Shown here: positions 1-10,700 of the stretch, piece by piece
Numbering within the stretch: the first letter of the stretch is position 1
Layout of the letters: each line of letters starts with the position of its first letter
DNA from: Apiospora phragmitis
Taxonomy: Eukaryota > Ascomycota > Sordariomycetes > Amphisphaeriales > Apiosporaceae
Assembly: GCA_038363925.1 (NCBI GenBank)
Contig: JAQQWL010000006.1
Location: forward strand, 4,072,501-4,136,500
DNA: 64,000 nucleotides
Reading direction: 5' to 3'
Made by a program: the position numbers and the translations under genes
The notes under the pieces: model-generated
The model's input: only the letters and a program-made list of their open reading frames with translations
Told to the model about the DNA's origin: nothing
Database searches by the model: none

Positions 1-875
1 CCGGCAGCGTGGCGTCCATGCCGAGGATCAGGGGGTCCGGAAATCGGGCGCGCTCAGGGCGCCGATGTTGTTGCCGAACGTGAAGGACATGATGGTGTCG
101 AGGGTGAAGGAGCGAAATGCGTAGAGAAGATCTATGGATCGTCGCGTCCCGTCCATCGTCGAAATGGCAGACGCGAGCTTGGCTGCCTAGTTCCCGATCA
201 ATTAGACGTGGCAGGTAGATGACGACTGAGGGGTGGACAAATACTCACATTCTGCCACACTAGACCTTCGATGTTCTGAATGGCTTTCTTGGAGAACATC
301 GGCATGAGGACCTCTCTTCGCTCTATAGCGCTAGAGGCGTAAGCTACTATTCGGAAAAGGGGGGTTATTAAGCTACCGACCTTTGGCCTGAGCATACTTC
401 CGATAGACAAACGACCCAGACTTGAAACCGGTCACGTTGTATAGCTCATCGTCCTTATCCCATCGTTTGGTCATGTTGTATATCTCATGAAATGCGGATG
501 GGTTTCCGAAATGCAACTGTGGTCCCAGATATTAACCACTGTGGTAAGATTGTAGTGCTCGTGCCAAAGGCAAATGCTTACCTCATTTGGCGATACTCGG
601 ATAATATCACCTGTCTCAACGTGTTAACAAACAGAGTAGTAACAAGCTCAACACTGATTCTTACCATATTGTTTATGTAGCTCAAGTAGCTGTTGAGCTA
701 AGTTTTGTTGCAGTATAACCTCCTTATAGGCCCTCCAAAGCCCGGTAGCTCCAGCCATGACAGGCCCCGGAAACTTCCGCAAGGGATGGAAAAACACATT
801 GTACACAATCCTGCCAAAGAACAAAACAATGGGAGCGGCAACGGTAGCCCATAGCCAAACTGTACTGAACATCAT
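1..875 (-). CDS. Cytochrome P450, N-terminal half (runs off left edge)
   Basis: A microsomal-type fungal P450, a haem-thiolate monooxygenase expected in the ER membrane. Five exons can be read on the minus strand: 665-875, 582-610, 381-516, 249-322 and 1-186, with all GT-AG junctions in phase. The start at 875 gives an N-terminal membrane anchor followed by the proline-rich hinge FHPLRKFPGP. Next come the YGDIIRVSPNELHFG strand, a WDKD segment and a helix-C region (ERREVLMPMFSKKAI). Exon 5 carries TLDTIMSFTFG. The I-helix, ExxR and haem-Cys regions lie outside the window. Near base 31-35 the frame breaks once, in a run of five C on the coding strand; one more C would restore the usual PLILGMDATLP continuation. 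It resembles the benzoate-hydroxylase/trichodiene-oxygenase-like P450 group, but the substrate cannot be read. It sits beside methyltransferase and tyrosinase genes, suggesting a biosynthetic cluster. Confidence 0.85.
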
Positions 876-2791
876 AATGGATGAAGATAATTATTCTTAA
901 GCGGTGGTAGGGATAGGTGATGCAACGATTTTATTGCCAAAAGCTGCCGCGCCTACAGCGGTGCGGGTTCAATTTGTACTATTTAGAGGCGACCACATCC
1001 TTGTCAGTGAACACTATGTATATATCGGACCATCCGATAGTGTCCTCGCAGAAGTCTTGGCGCCTAGCACGGCAGAACAAGATTACATTGCATCTTGCGA
1101 CAGCGATCTTCAACGGCCGGGATCTTGGCTTTTCCCTGAGCCTTTGGGGCACGTGAAGTTTCCTCCAACTAACGTCCCGAATATTTAGAAGCGTTGGTGG
1201 GTCAAGAAGCATGCCTCGATAGGAGTGAGCCTATGCTAGTTCGCAAGGGATCTTCAGGCCTGGTCAGAGGGAGAAATGGCTGATATACGAGTGGTAGAGC
1301 GCGAACGTCACCAGACCCCCAAATCACTTGCTATGGCCGGTCTTGGTAATAAGCACTATAAAAATTGAGTTCCTAATTCCTTGCCGATCACTGCAAGATA
1401 GTCACGAGGATGTTCCTCATCCACACCGTTGGGGCCATGTACTGCTCCATGCGGGTCTGGAACGTCAAAACACTGCTATCGTAGCTCGCTACATGGATCA
1501 AGAGGTAGTATGCGGCACGCTGTTGGCAATTTTAGACTATTCTAGACCGTTCGTTTCCGGGCCCATGGGGCGAGGTGGTGTGAACATCCTGATACCAAAC
1601 AGTGAAACAGTTTGATCTTCACCTCGACGCCAAGCTGCCTACTAGTCTTCAAACAGTATAAGACCAGAGTATTGGCCAGCACGATAGTGGCTAAGAAGAA
1701 CCTGGCATGTTTCATATCGCTTGACCAGGAAGCTTGTGAACAAATCAAAAGAAATAGAAAAGAAACAATCGGATGAGTGGTACCGAGTGCTCGGGGAAAA
1801 GAAAATCACATGAATTAGCAGAAGCTTGAAACTAGTATATGATATGTGTGTAAGTTAGTTGGCAGATGGTGTGCACCCAGTCAAGGTCACATCCGGCGAT
1901 CTCTTGCCCCGCACTTCAGTCCGTGGTGCCCCAGAAGTGGACGAATACTACCTAAAAGGGGGGAAGAATACCACTATACTACTGCACGTGCTGATCCTTT
2001 CCGCAATAGGGATAGGATAATCCCTCACAAGAACGTGTTTCCAATCAATCGTTATCGACAATTCGGAGATTCGCAACCACCTTTCCACCCGATGGGGACC
2101 GTTGCTACGTAACAGGCGGAGTTCATTGGCGGAATCAAGTTTGGGTGAAATCCTACGCCACTTACACCACAGTCTACCATAGATCAGCCCGCCCCGGATA
2201 GGCTCGAGACGGCAACAGAGTAGCTGGTAGGTCTGGAATAATCATATGGAAGCGAGCCCTTCGAGTTCCGTCACTTCCCAAGTGTGTGTGTGTAGGCAGC
2301 TCTCTGAGAAAATATAAGCAGCTATAAAATTAAGCATGGGTGGGATCCATCGAGATTATTAATTGATGTGTCACTCCAAAATCAAGGAAAGGAGCAAGTT
2401 CGGGCAGGCAGCTTCAGGTAGAGCCTAGATTGGCGCAGATGAAAATTCCATGGCGCCAAAGGATCAAATATGCACGCGGAGGCATGACCAGTAATTCGAA
2501 GTATCGTCCCTGTAGTTTACATGTCATAATATAATTTCTATCTAAACAAGACCATTTTTCAGCGTGCCGCGAATACAGGTGTTCTCGAGTATATGTGTGG
2601 GTAAGTTAGAGGCCACTGCGATTGGAATTTTACAGAGGGAACTATCCACTATAACGTGCGTGTTACGGAGCTGATCATAAACATGGGCAGGAGGTGCTTG
2701 AGGTAGTGGCAGCTACCAAAAGCCCGAGTAGATTTGTTAAAATCGGTGGTACATAGGACAGGCGTAGCTACCTCTTGATCACGCATCTATT
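876..2791. other. Long intergenic stretch, no supported gene
   Basis: No gene is convincingly visible between the P450 and the methyltransferase. Short open frames exist. One on the minus strand starting at about 1712 would encode a hydrophobic N-terminus (KHARFFLATIVLANTLVLYC), but I could not connect it to a recognisable domain. A short GT run lies near 2283. This may hold decayed cluster genes, but nothing more can be supported. Confidence 0.5.
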
Positions 2792-4009
2792 TTACACCCT
2801 CTTCGTCACGGACCAGAACTGCGTAACTGCCCGTCCCGTCAGCAACCGTCTTCATTCCTCACAGGAAACGGCAGGCACTCACCATAAGTGAACTTCAGCA
2901 ACACGTCCGGCTGCTCGGCATATAAGCTGTCGATGTTCTTCCTTGACGTATGGCTTACATCGAACCCGAGCAGATCTGTCAGCTGGAGCACTTCCTCCGT
3001 GGAGAGCTGGAGAGCGGTATGGGTGCCCCATTTCAGCGCTGCATAAACGTCAGCCCGAGTTTCGACGGTGAACGGATCAGAAGCAAAGAGTATAAGTATC
3101 AGTGTTCAAGGAATGGGGGCCAGTAACGTACGTTCAAGGTTGATCCACACCCCACCAGGCTTCAGCAGCCGGTGTATGTTGCTTAGGAAGTCAATCACGT
3201 TCTCGGAAATGTCGATGAAGAATAGCGTGACGACGGCGTCGAACTCACCGTCCCGGGGGAACATCTCCAAGAAGTCGCCCTCGACGAGCTTAACGGCCTT
3301 ATTTGGCCAGTGGTCCGGCACCGTAAGGGCGGAGTAGCGCGAAGAGGGATTGGCCTGATGCGTCCATTTGGTCACGAAGGGATGCAGAGTATGCTGGTGC
3401 AGCGAGCTCGTGTGGTTCGTTAGCAGGTGGTAGGCCAAGATGGAGCCGTAGTCCAGCTCGTTGGCCACGACGTCGTACCCTGTGCTGATGTGAGGTCACG
3501 CCTTTAACTCAACGATGTAAGATGGACGCACCGAGATCAGCGATTTCGCTTGCCAGCCTGCCCATACCGCTTCCGGGTACAAGCACCTTGTTCCCTCCCT
3601 GGTTCCCGCCAAAATGTTGCTCAAGCCCACCCAGAACAGGCGGAAACACGGCCTACCTCTCTTTTACGCCTTGCGTGCTCCAGTCTCTCGAAATATGTCC
3701 AAACGTCAGGTCCACAACTCCGAACTCTGCGTCTTCATCGTCTTCCAGTGCTCGCGAGCCGGTGCGGTAATCCTCCCTCGCAATCTGCGCGATCTGTTCC
3801 GAGAACCGAGCGTTTACCTCGATACCTATCCTGGCTTTCTCGAAGTGTGCAGGATAACCGAGCTTCTTGCTTATCGCCTTCTGTTCGGGGGTCTGCTTGG
3901 AATACCGCGTATACTTCCTCTGGAGCACTTGCTCGGCGAGGAACGCATACTGCTCGTGGCTTCAGGATGGATGTGGGTGAAGAGGGCTGGTTTTCGCTAT
4001 TAATAGCAT
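2792..4009 (-). pseudogene. N2227/carnosine N-methyltransferase-like gene with in-frame stops
   Basis: A SAM-dependent methyltransferase of the N2227 family. Exons on the minus strand are 3532-4009, 3132-3479, 2883-3038 and 2792-2826; the three introns (52, 93 and 56 bp) splice in phase. Recognisable landmarks in order are RDWSTQG..ER, the SAM-binding loop VLVPGSGMGRLASEIADLGY, the NELDYGSILAYHLL segment, a DAVVTLFFID strand, PGGVWINLEPLKWGTHTALQ and a C-terminus ending FWSVTKRV. Two stops interrupt the frame: TAG at 3655-3653, between the ER and AVFPP parts of an otherwise collinear domain, and TGA at 3964-3962, upstream of SHEQYAFLAEQ. Both are one C-to-T change from a sense codon (CAG, CGA), as RIP would produce. 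The exact start is uncertain; 4009 is the only in-frame ATG upstream. Its 5' end faces the tyrosinase gene. Confidence 0.82.
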
Positions 4010-4252
4010 GAGGGAAGGGAGGAAAGGAGAGCGGGAAACGTATCACGAACGGCTGGTATTATTAGATGGAAGTATGGGTACTTTAAAATAGGTATATTAA
4101 CCGATAATAACCGAACATGTATTATTAAAGCATGCTCACCCGGCGTCTTCTTCCATCATGCATAACAAGCTAACAATCTAGGTTTTCGTTTAATACTGCG
4201 ACTATCGCGACCTCATCATCTCTCCTCCGTGCCTGCTTCTGTTCCTAGCTGA

Positions 4253-5501
4253 ATGATAGCCATGAGCCGTTCGATTCTGTTACTCTGTGTCCTCGCCATC
4301 CTACCCAGCGCTCAGGGACAACCACAAAAGTGTAGCAAGCTGCTGACACGCAAAGAATGGCGGACATTAACGCATAGCGAGAAGGCCGAGTGGGTGGGAG
4401 CTGTCAAGGTGCGCCCTCCTTCTGTCTGTAGGTAACGCGTACATTGCTAATGCCGAGTAATTAGTGCTTGGCAAGCATACAACACGAACGGCTATCCTTG
4501 ACGAAGGACCAGACGGTGCTTGAGGGAAAGAGGAGCCCGTACGACGACTTCTCTTACTCGCACGCATCAGTGGAGAATAGCGCGCATAGGAATGCCTACT
4601 TTCTACCGTGGCGTGCGTTCCGTCCCTCCTTCCCTTCCCCAAGCACATACTTACATGAGCGCAGACCGCTGGTTCACCCATCTATTCGACACCTCCCTCC
4701 GCCACAACTGCGGCTACAGCGGGCCAACACCATACTGGGACTGGTCGCGCGGTCACGCAGACCTGTTTGGCTCGCCAGTGTTCGAGGACTCGCCGGAGTA
4801 CGGGCTGGGCGGAACTGGGGACTGTGATTCCTCCCCCGAGGCGGATTGTACCGTCACCACCGGCGCTTTTGCCCCATCCGCGCCGGGAACTTCGAGCTGG
4901 CCTGGCCAGTCCCCCACCAGCAGCGGAGGAACCTGACGCTCCTAACCGGCTGGTTCCATCATGAGATGCCTCAAAACCGCACCCTCAGCCCGGAGTTTGT
5001 GCGCAACTTGACCGAGAAAACCACGAGCGACTTTTTCAGGTTCCAGCACGGAATCGAACTGTTACACAACCACGTACAAAATTTCGTTGGGGCGACTTGG
5101 CGGGAGACTGCCCGAAAGTACTGCCTGAGGAGGATTGCCAGGGCATGGCAGACAGCTTCACGCCTAATGAACCACTCTTTTGGCTGCATCATGTTCAACT
5201 TGACCGGTTGTGGAGTGAGGTGCGCCCCCGGACCCCAATGCTACCTTCCCGCTTATATGTCTGCTGCAGTACAACGTTACTGACATGAGTTGTATAGTGG
5301 CAGCGTCACCACCCATCCAACTTCGTCGCCTTTCCCGGCATGCCCCTAACCCCGCACAATTTGACCGACCCACGCTACGACCTTGACGCGCATGCAGATC
5401 ATCAGATGCCCTTCGACGTTCAGAGTGTTCCCGTGGCGCCGAGGAGGGTGTTTGCTACGGAGGGTTGGCCGTTGTGTTATCACTATACGAACGAGGAGTA
5501 A
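4253..5501 (+). CDS. Secreted tyrosinase-like copper oxidase (frame broken twice)
   Basis: A tyrosinase-family protein; the family oxidises phenols with a dinuclear copper site. Exons are 4253-4408, 4465-4612, 4665-5219 and 5298-5501. The N-terminus is a signal peptide ending near SAQG (ATG at 4253 or 4262). The CuA site is complete, with histidines in YSHAS, SAHRNAYF and LPWHRWF. PYWDWSRG follows. CuB shows LLHNHVQNFVGG, then FTPNEPLFWLHHVQLDRLW and WQRHH. The C-terminus ends in the usual LCYHY. In CuB the histidine of the family's HNxVH pattern is glutamine (HNHVQ), so one copper ligand appears lost. The frame breaks at a CCCC run (4872-4875) and a GGGG run (5089-5092); one base more in each restores it. 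UstQ/PhomQ tyrosinases of dikaritin clusters are the suggestive relatives. It is read divergently from the methyltransferase. Confidence 0.82.
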
Positions 5502-5523
5502 CGGATTCTAGACTAGACCAATA

Positions 5524-5560
5524 ACGTATGTCACCCCATAACCGACACCCCTGTATAACA
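5524..5560. repeat. Orphan pogo/Fot1-type terminal inverted repeat end
   Basis: Twenty-two bases after the tyrosinase stop the sequence ACGTATGTCACCCCATAA begins. It closely matches the left end of the complete pogo-type transposon at 31113 (ACGTACGTCACCCCATAA), including the following ACCCCTGTA part. No matching right end is visible nearby, so it looks like a truncated element at the border of the AT-rich block. Confidence 0.65.
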
Positions 5561-6109
5561 CTAAAATGGCTCACCGCTACTTTTTTTATTACTTATTTTT
5601 TTAACTAATTTTAAAGTAATTTATCTTATTCCATTTATATTATATTTATTTATTACTTATTTTTTTAATTAATTCTAACGTAATTTATTTTATATTATAT
5701 TTATTTATTATTTATAACACTTTATATATAAAATAATACTACTACCGCGATTTTTAACGTTATAAATAGTTAATTAATACGCCGGGCCGCTTTAAATTAA
5801 AGTATACTAAGGATTACACTAGTTAACCGCCTCTATAGAGCTAAATTAAAGCGAGAGGCTAAAGATAGTTATTAAAGGTTTTTTTTAATATAAAAAAGTA
5901 TTTAATAGATTAAGTTTTAGCTTAAAAAGCCCTTAGCGTGGTACCGCCGTATACGTAAATTAAGAAACTAGCTTAAAGGGTTTTAACCCTTAAAGGGGAC
6001 TATTAACCACTCGGTAAAATTAAATAGAAGCCTTCCTTCGATGTTACCTAGTTTTAAAAATAAAAAGGTAACGCCGAATCGATTTTTAACGTATTAATAA
6101 AGTATTTAT

Positions 6110-6600
6110 TAAATGAGCTGTCTATACGTATAAGGGTTCCCGGTTTAATCGAGGTTATATTATTATATTCTTATTATTTATATTTATTTTTAGTACGAGC
6201 TACGAGGGGTATTATATACCCCTCTTTATAAAATAAAAAAGGGGTTCGTACGCGCAGGTACGTAGCACCTCTTTTAAAGTAGTATAGAAAACCTTAGTTC
6301 TTACTATTTTAATACTAATAATTTTTATTTTAATAATAAACTTAGCCAGCTCTTTTTTTTAAAACGAGTCTTTTTTTTGTAAAGGTCTGGTACGGATAGG
6401 TTACGTTAATCCTGTATTCGGTGCCTATTTAAGCCGTATAGGTGATACTATATCTTTTTAACGTTAATTTTATTAAGTAGTAAGTCTTTTTAATTAGTTA
6501 TTTTAATCGTTTAAAGGTAATAATAGTAATAAGTACGTCGTTATATATCGAGATATATTATATCTTATTAAGGAAAAAATATCTCTTTTTCTCCTTTTTT
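6110..6600 (-). mobile_element. 3' end and LTR of a Ty1/copia-like relic
   Basis: An LTR copy (about 6110-6325, minus orientation) is followed on its internal side by about 275 bp (6325-6600). That internal part is repeated at about 7435-7770, including the words AATAAACTTAG and TATCTCTTTTTCTCC. It is cut at about 6600 by other LTR copies, so it is an older element with later insertions. Boundaries are approximate because of RIP. Confidence 0.6.
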
Positions 6601-6604
6601 ATTT

Positions 6605-7310
6605 CTTTTTATTAGAACAGCAGGAACTAAGGTTTTCTATATTATTCTAAAAGGGGTGCCACGTACCTGCGCGTAGGAACCCCTTTTTAGTTTTATTAAG
6701 AGGGGTATACGATACCCCTCGTAGCTCGTATTAAAGATGAATATTATTAGAATAGCAAGAACTAAGGTTTTTTATATTACTTTAAAAGGGGTGCTACGTA
6801 CCTACGCGTACGAACTCCTTTTTAGTTTTATTAAAAGGGGCATACGATACCTTTCGTAGCTCGTATTAAAGATAAATATAAATAATAAAATATAATAATA
6901 TAACCTCGATTAAACTCGGAACCTGTTTATATATATATACGAAAGCTTATTTAATATTAATTAGTAATTATATAAAGTAATTATAAATTAATAAGAGTAA
7001 GAGATGGATTTTACGCCCTTACCGACGTAAGGGCAACCGTGCTAAGGAGCCCCGAGAATTTCCGCCCGTTAGAAATTCGGAGGAAGAGCCGAATTAAATT
7101 AACCGTATAAGGAGGAACCCTTTTTCGAATATATATTATAAGGAGGAGACTAGGTTCCGAATTATACGCGAAACTAGCTAGGCTATATATAATTATATAT
7201 TTAAATAACCTTATTATACGATTTATAAAACGATAACCTTTATTAAAATAGAATTAATTACGGTTAACGAATCGAGACCGAGCTTAAACGTATTAAACTT
7301 AAATAAATTT
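6605..7310 (+). mobile_element. Tandem LTR copies and leader of a second copia-like relic
   Basis: Two LTR copies lie head to tail. One is truncated (about 6605-6736) and one is full (about 6737-6955). Each begins near ATTAGAA(C/T)AGCA(G/A)GAACTAAGG, and the full copy ends near CGAAAGCTTATTTAATA. The full copy is followed by about 355 bp of leader (6956-7310). LTR plus leader reappears inverted at about 9790-10335. The element is truncated at 7310 by the neighbouring minus-strand element. Confidence 0.6.
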
Positions 7311-7314
7311 ATTA

Positions 7315-10300
7315 AATAAGCTTTCGTATATATGTATAGGTTCCGGGTTTAATCGGGGTTTATACGTATAAGTACGTAATAATTTTTTTAAAATAATATA
7401 AAAAACCTTAGTTCTTATTATTTTAATATTAATAGTTTTTATTTTAATAATAAACTTAGGTAGCTCCCTTTTTTAAGACGAGTCTTCCTTTTATAAAGGT
7501 TTTATACGGATGGGTTACGCTAATCCGGTATTCGGTACTTACCTGAGCCGTATAAGTAATATTGTACCTTTTTAATATTAATTTAGTTAAGTATCAGGTC
7601 CCTTAGTAATAACAGTAATGGGGAAAATTATTATACATTAACGTGTATTACTTCCCCGTTATTAATTAAAAATAATAATAATAATAGAAGTAGTAATAGT
7701 AATAAGGGCGTTATTATATATCGCGATACGTTACACCCCGTTAAGGAAGAAGATATCTCTTTTTCTCCTCTTTTCTTACTCGCCGTACGAGTTCAGTCTC
7801 TTAACGTACGCTTCTACGCGTATAGTTAACTTATTAATTAATACTAGCTGTTCGAGGGCTTTATTTAGAGATTTTTTAGTGAAGGCGTCTATAGGGTTAT
7901 TTCGGCCGTCGACCTAGTAGATCTCCGAAATCTCCTTTTTTTCGTACGATTTTCGGAGCGATATAATATCGATTATTAATTTTTTCTCGTTTATCGTTCC
8001 TAGTTTAATTAAGTATTTATAAAATAAATATTTTCGTTAATAAGCCGGTAATAGAACGCGGCGTTTATTAGGTAAGTAATACTTTATTATATATTTTCCG
8101 GATTGAGATAGTCGTACTCCTCTTTATTGTTTTTTAACTCCTCCTTTTTCCCTTCCTAGTTTCGGACGAAATCCTTATATTTTTTTTAAATAAAGAAATC
8201 CTGTTTAATACTATAATACGCTTAGAAGTATTAAGTTATTATATAGGTTCGTTTTTCGGCTAAATAGTTTATTAATTAATAGCCTTACTTATAGTAGATT
8301 TAGCAGGTTCCTCGTTTAAACTGCCGGTTCTCGTATAATAACCTTAGTTAAAAAGTATTAACGGGTCGTTAGTTACCTTCTTATTTTAATAGTCGGCTAT
8401 TATATAATAATTTATTATTATAGATTAGTTAGTTTTCTCTCGTATAATTATTTATAAACCGTTTATTAATTAAGTGCGTATCCGTAGCCTGGTTTTAATA
8501 TAGTTTTTTTATTAAGTATCGTTTCGAGATCTTTTAATCCGCTATTATATTTAATAATACGCGAAGGATTAAAAATAACGTTTTATATATTAGCTTTTAA
8601 TAAACAAAGGCTAATAAAAGTTTCGGAACTTTTCGACAAGCTTTAATAACGGAGGTATAAAAAGCGATCTCTTTTTTAAATCCTTTTTTAAAAGCTTATT
8701 ATACGAGTTAAAGCTTATTTAATAAGATTTTCAAAACCTCGATAAGTTATTTCTTAACGTTTTTACTTTTTATTTATATAAAAGAAGTTATTATTTAATT
8801 TATAAAATATTATATATAGTTTATTATTATATTAAAGTATAAATTTATAAGGTGGTATATTTCGTTTTAATTTTTTTTAAATCCGATATAATTAAAATAG
8901 AATGCCTCCGCACGGCCGGAAAAAATATCCGGGAAAATTATATAATATTAATCCTTTAATATATATAGCCGTTAATATATTTTAATAAATATTTATACTT
9001 TATTATAAAAAATATCGTATAGTTTACCGGTATAGTTTTTTTTTTTATACTTATAAAAAAATAACGACCTTATTCTAATCGATTTTATTATTATAAATAG
9101 CTCGGCTTAAAAGAATATCGTATTTTATAATATATATTAAATTAAATAATCGTATAGTCTAGTCCGGCGGTATTAAAGTTAGAGAAAGAAAAAGGATAAT
9201 ATCTTATAACGTTTAAGTATTTAAAAATCTAAGGTTAGACGTCGGGCCTAAAGTGTCCCGTAGTATCGCGGACGATTACTCCGTATAGAGACTAGTTATT
9301 TCTCGTTTAGGCGGCGGTTATTTGATTGTTTATTTTAAGGAAGAGTGTGAAACATCCTCTCTTCGGGTTTTCGAAATCGGTTCTGCCGGTCGGTCTTATT
9401 AGTGTACGGGAGCGGCCGGTAATATTAATCGTGTAAGCTTGCTTTTAAAAAATCCGCCTATTAATATATTAACTCCGTTTCCCTCGAAGTAATAATAGAG
9501 CTTTTTTTAAAATATACGGTTAATTTAACCGAATTAGTATTTAATTTATTTTTTAAATTTTATATTAAATACTTTTTAAAGGAACGTTTTTTTTATTTTT
9601 AATATATAATATTTTAAGAAATATTATATAAAGTATATTATAAATAGTTCGGGTATTATTTTTTTAAAAAGTATTTTTAAAAGTTCGAGTTTTTAAAAAG
9701 CGAGGTTAATATTCTTTTTTTAAATTATTAAAAAAATCCCGATATTTTAAAAAACTTTTTTATATATAAATAGTTTAGGGTTTAAGGTTATTAATTTATT
9801 TAAGTTCGGTATATTTAAACTTAATCTCGATTCGCCGACCGTAATTAATTCTATTTTAATAAGGGTTATTATTTTATTAATTATATATAGCTTAATTAGT
9901 TTCGCGTATCATTCGAAACCTAATCTCCTCTTTATAATATATATTTGAGAAAAGGGTTCCTTTTTATACGGTTAATTTAGTTCGGCTTTTCCTCCGAATT
10001 TCTACGGGCGGAAATTCTCGGGGCTTTTTAGCACGGTCGCCCTTATATCGGTAAAGACGTAGAACCGTTTCTTTACTCTTATTAATTTATAATCGCTACG
10101 GGTAATTACTAATTAATATTAAATAAACTAGTCGTAAATACGAGGGTTTTAAGTTTAATCGAGGTTATATTACTATATTTTTATTATTTATATCTATTTT
10201 TAATACAAGCTACGATACGAGCTACGAAAGGTATTATATACCTTTATTTATAAAATAAAAAAAGGTTCGCACGCGTAGGTACGTGGCACCTTTTTTAAAG

Positions 10301-10335
10301 TAGTATAAAAAACCTTAGTTCTTGCTATTCTAATA
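7315..10335 (-). mobile_element. Ty1/copia-like retrotransposon relic
   Basis: A roughly 3 kb minus-strand element. The right LTR is at about 10130-10335 and a shortened left LTR at about 7315-7435. The leader is at about 9790-10130. Near the 3' end (about 7790-7960) the degraded translation still reads as the end of a copia RNase H region: EKKEISEIY, then VDGRNNPIDAFTKKSLNKAL and EQLVLINKLTIRV. Stops and A+T enrichment run throughout, so it is dead. LTR and leader are mirrored in the element at 6605-7310. Confidence 0.65.
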
Positions 10336-10489
10336 GTATTAATCGAAATAATTAAGTTTTAATTTTTAATTAAATTACGAATATTTTAAATTTAAGCTAT
10401 TAAGTTTAAAAATAAGTATAATATAAACGAGCACGGTATTTTTAAGAGTTAAAGAAATAATAGCTTTATAATAAATAGTTTAAAATTAT

Positions 10490-10700
10490 TAGAACAGCAG
10501 GAACTAAGGTTTTCCATATTACTTTAAAAGGGGTGCCACGTACCTACGCGCACGAACCCTTTTCCTGTTTTATTAAGAGGGGCATACGATGCCCCTCGTA
10601 GCTCGTACTGAAGATAGACATGAACAATAGAATATAACGATTAAACCCCGATTAAACCCGGAACCTGTACGTACGTACGAAAGCCCATTTAATAAAAATA
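10490..10700 (+). repeat. Solo copia-type LTR copy
   Basis: A plus-orientation copy of the same LTR family, from ATTAGAACAGCAGGAACTAAGG to CGAAAGCCCATTTAATA. It keeps more G+C than the other copies, for example GGGGCATACGATGCCCCTC. No internal sequence of the family is attached, so it is probably a solo LTR or a fragment next to the LINE relic. Confidence 0.6.

Noticed and set aside
904..1212. Several overlapping ORFs of 77-94 codons
   Set aside because: Mutually overlapping in both strands, no domain and no splice link to neighbours.
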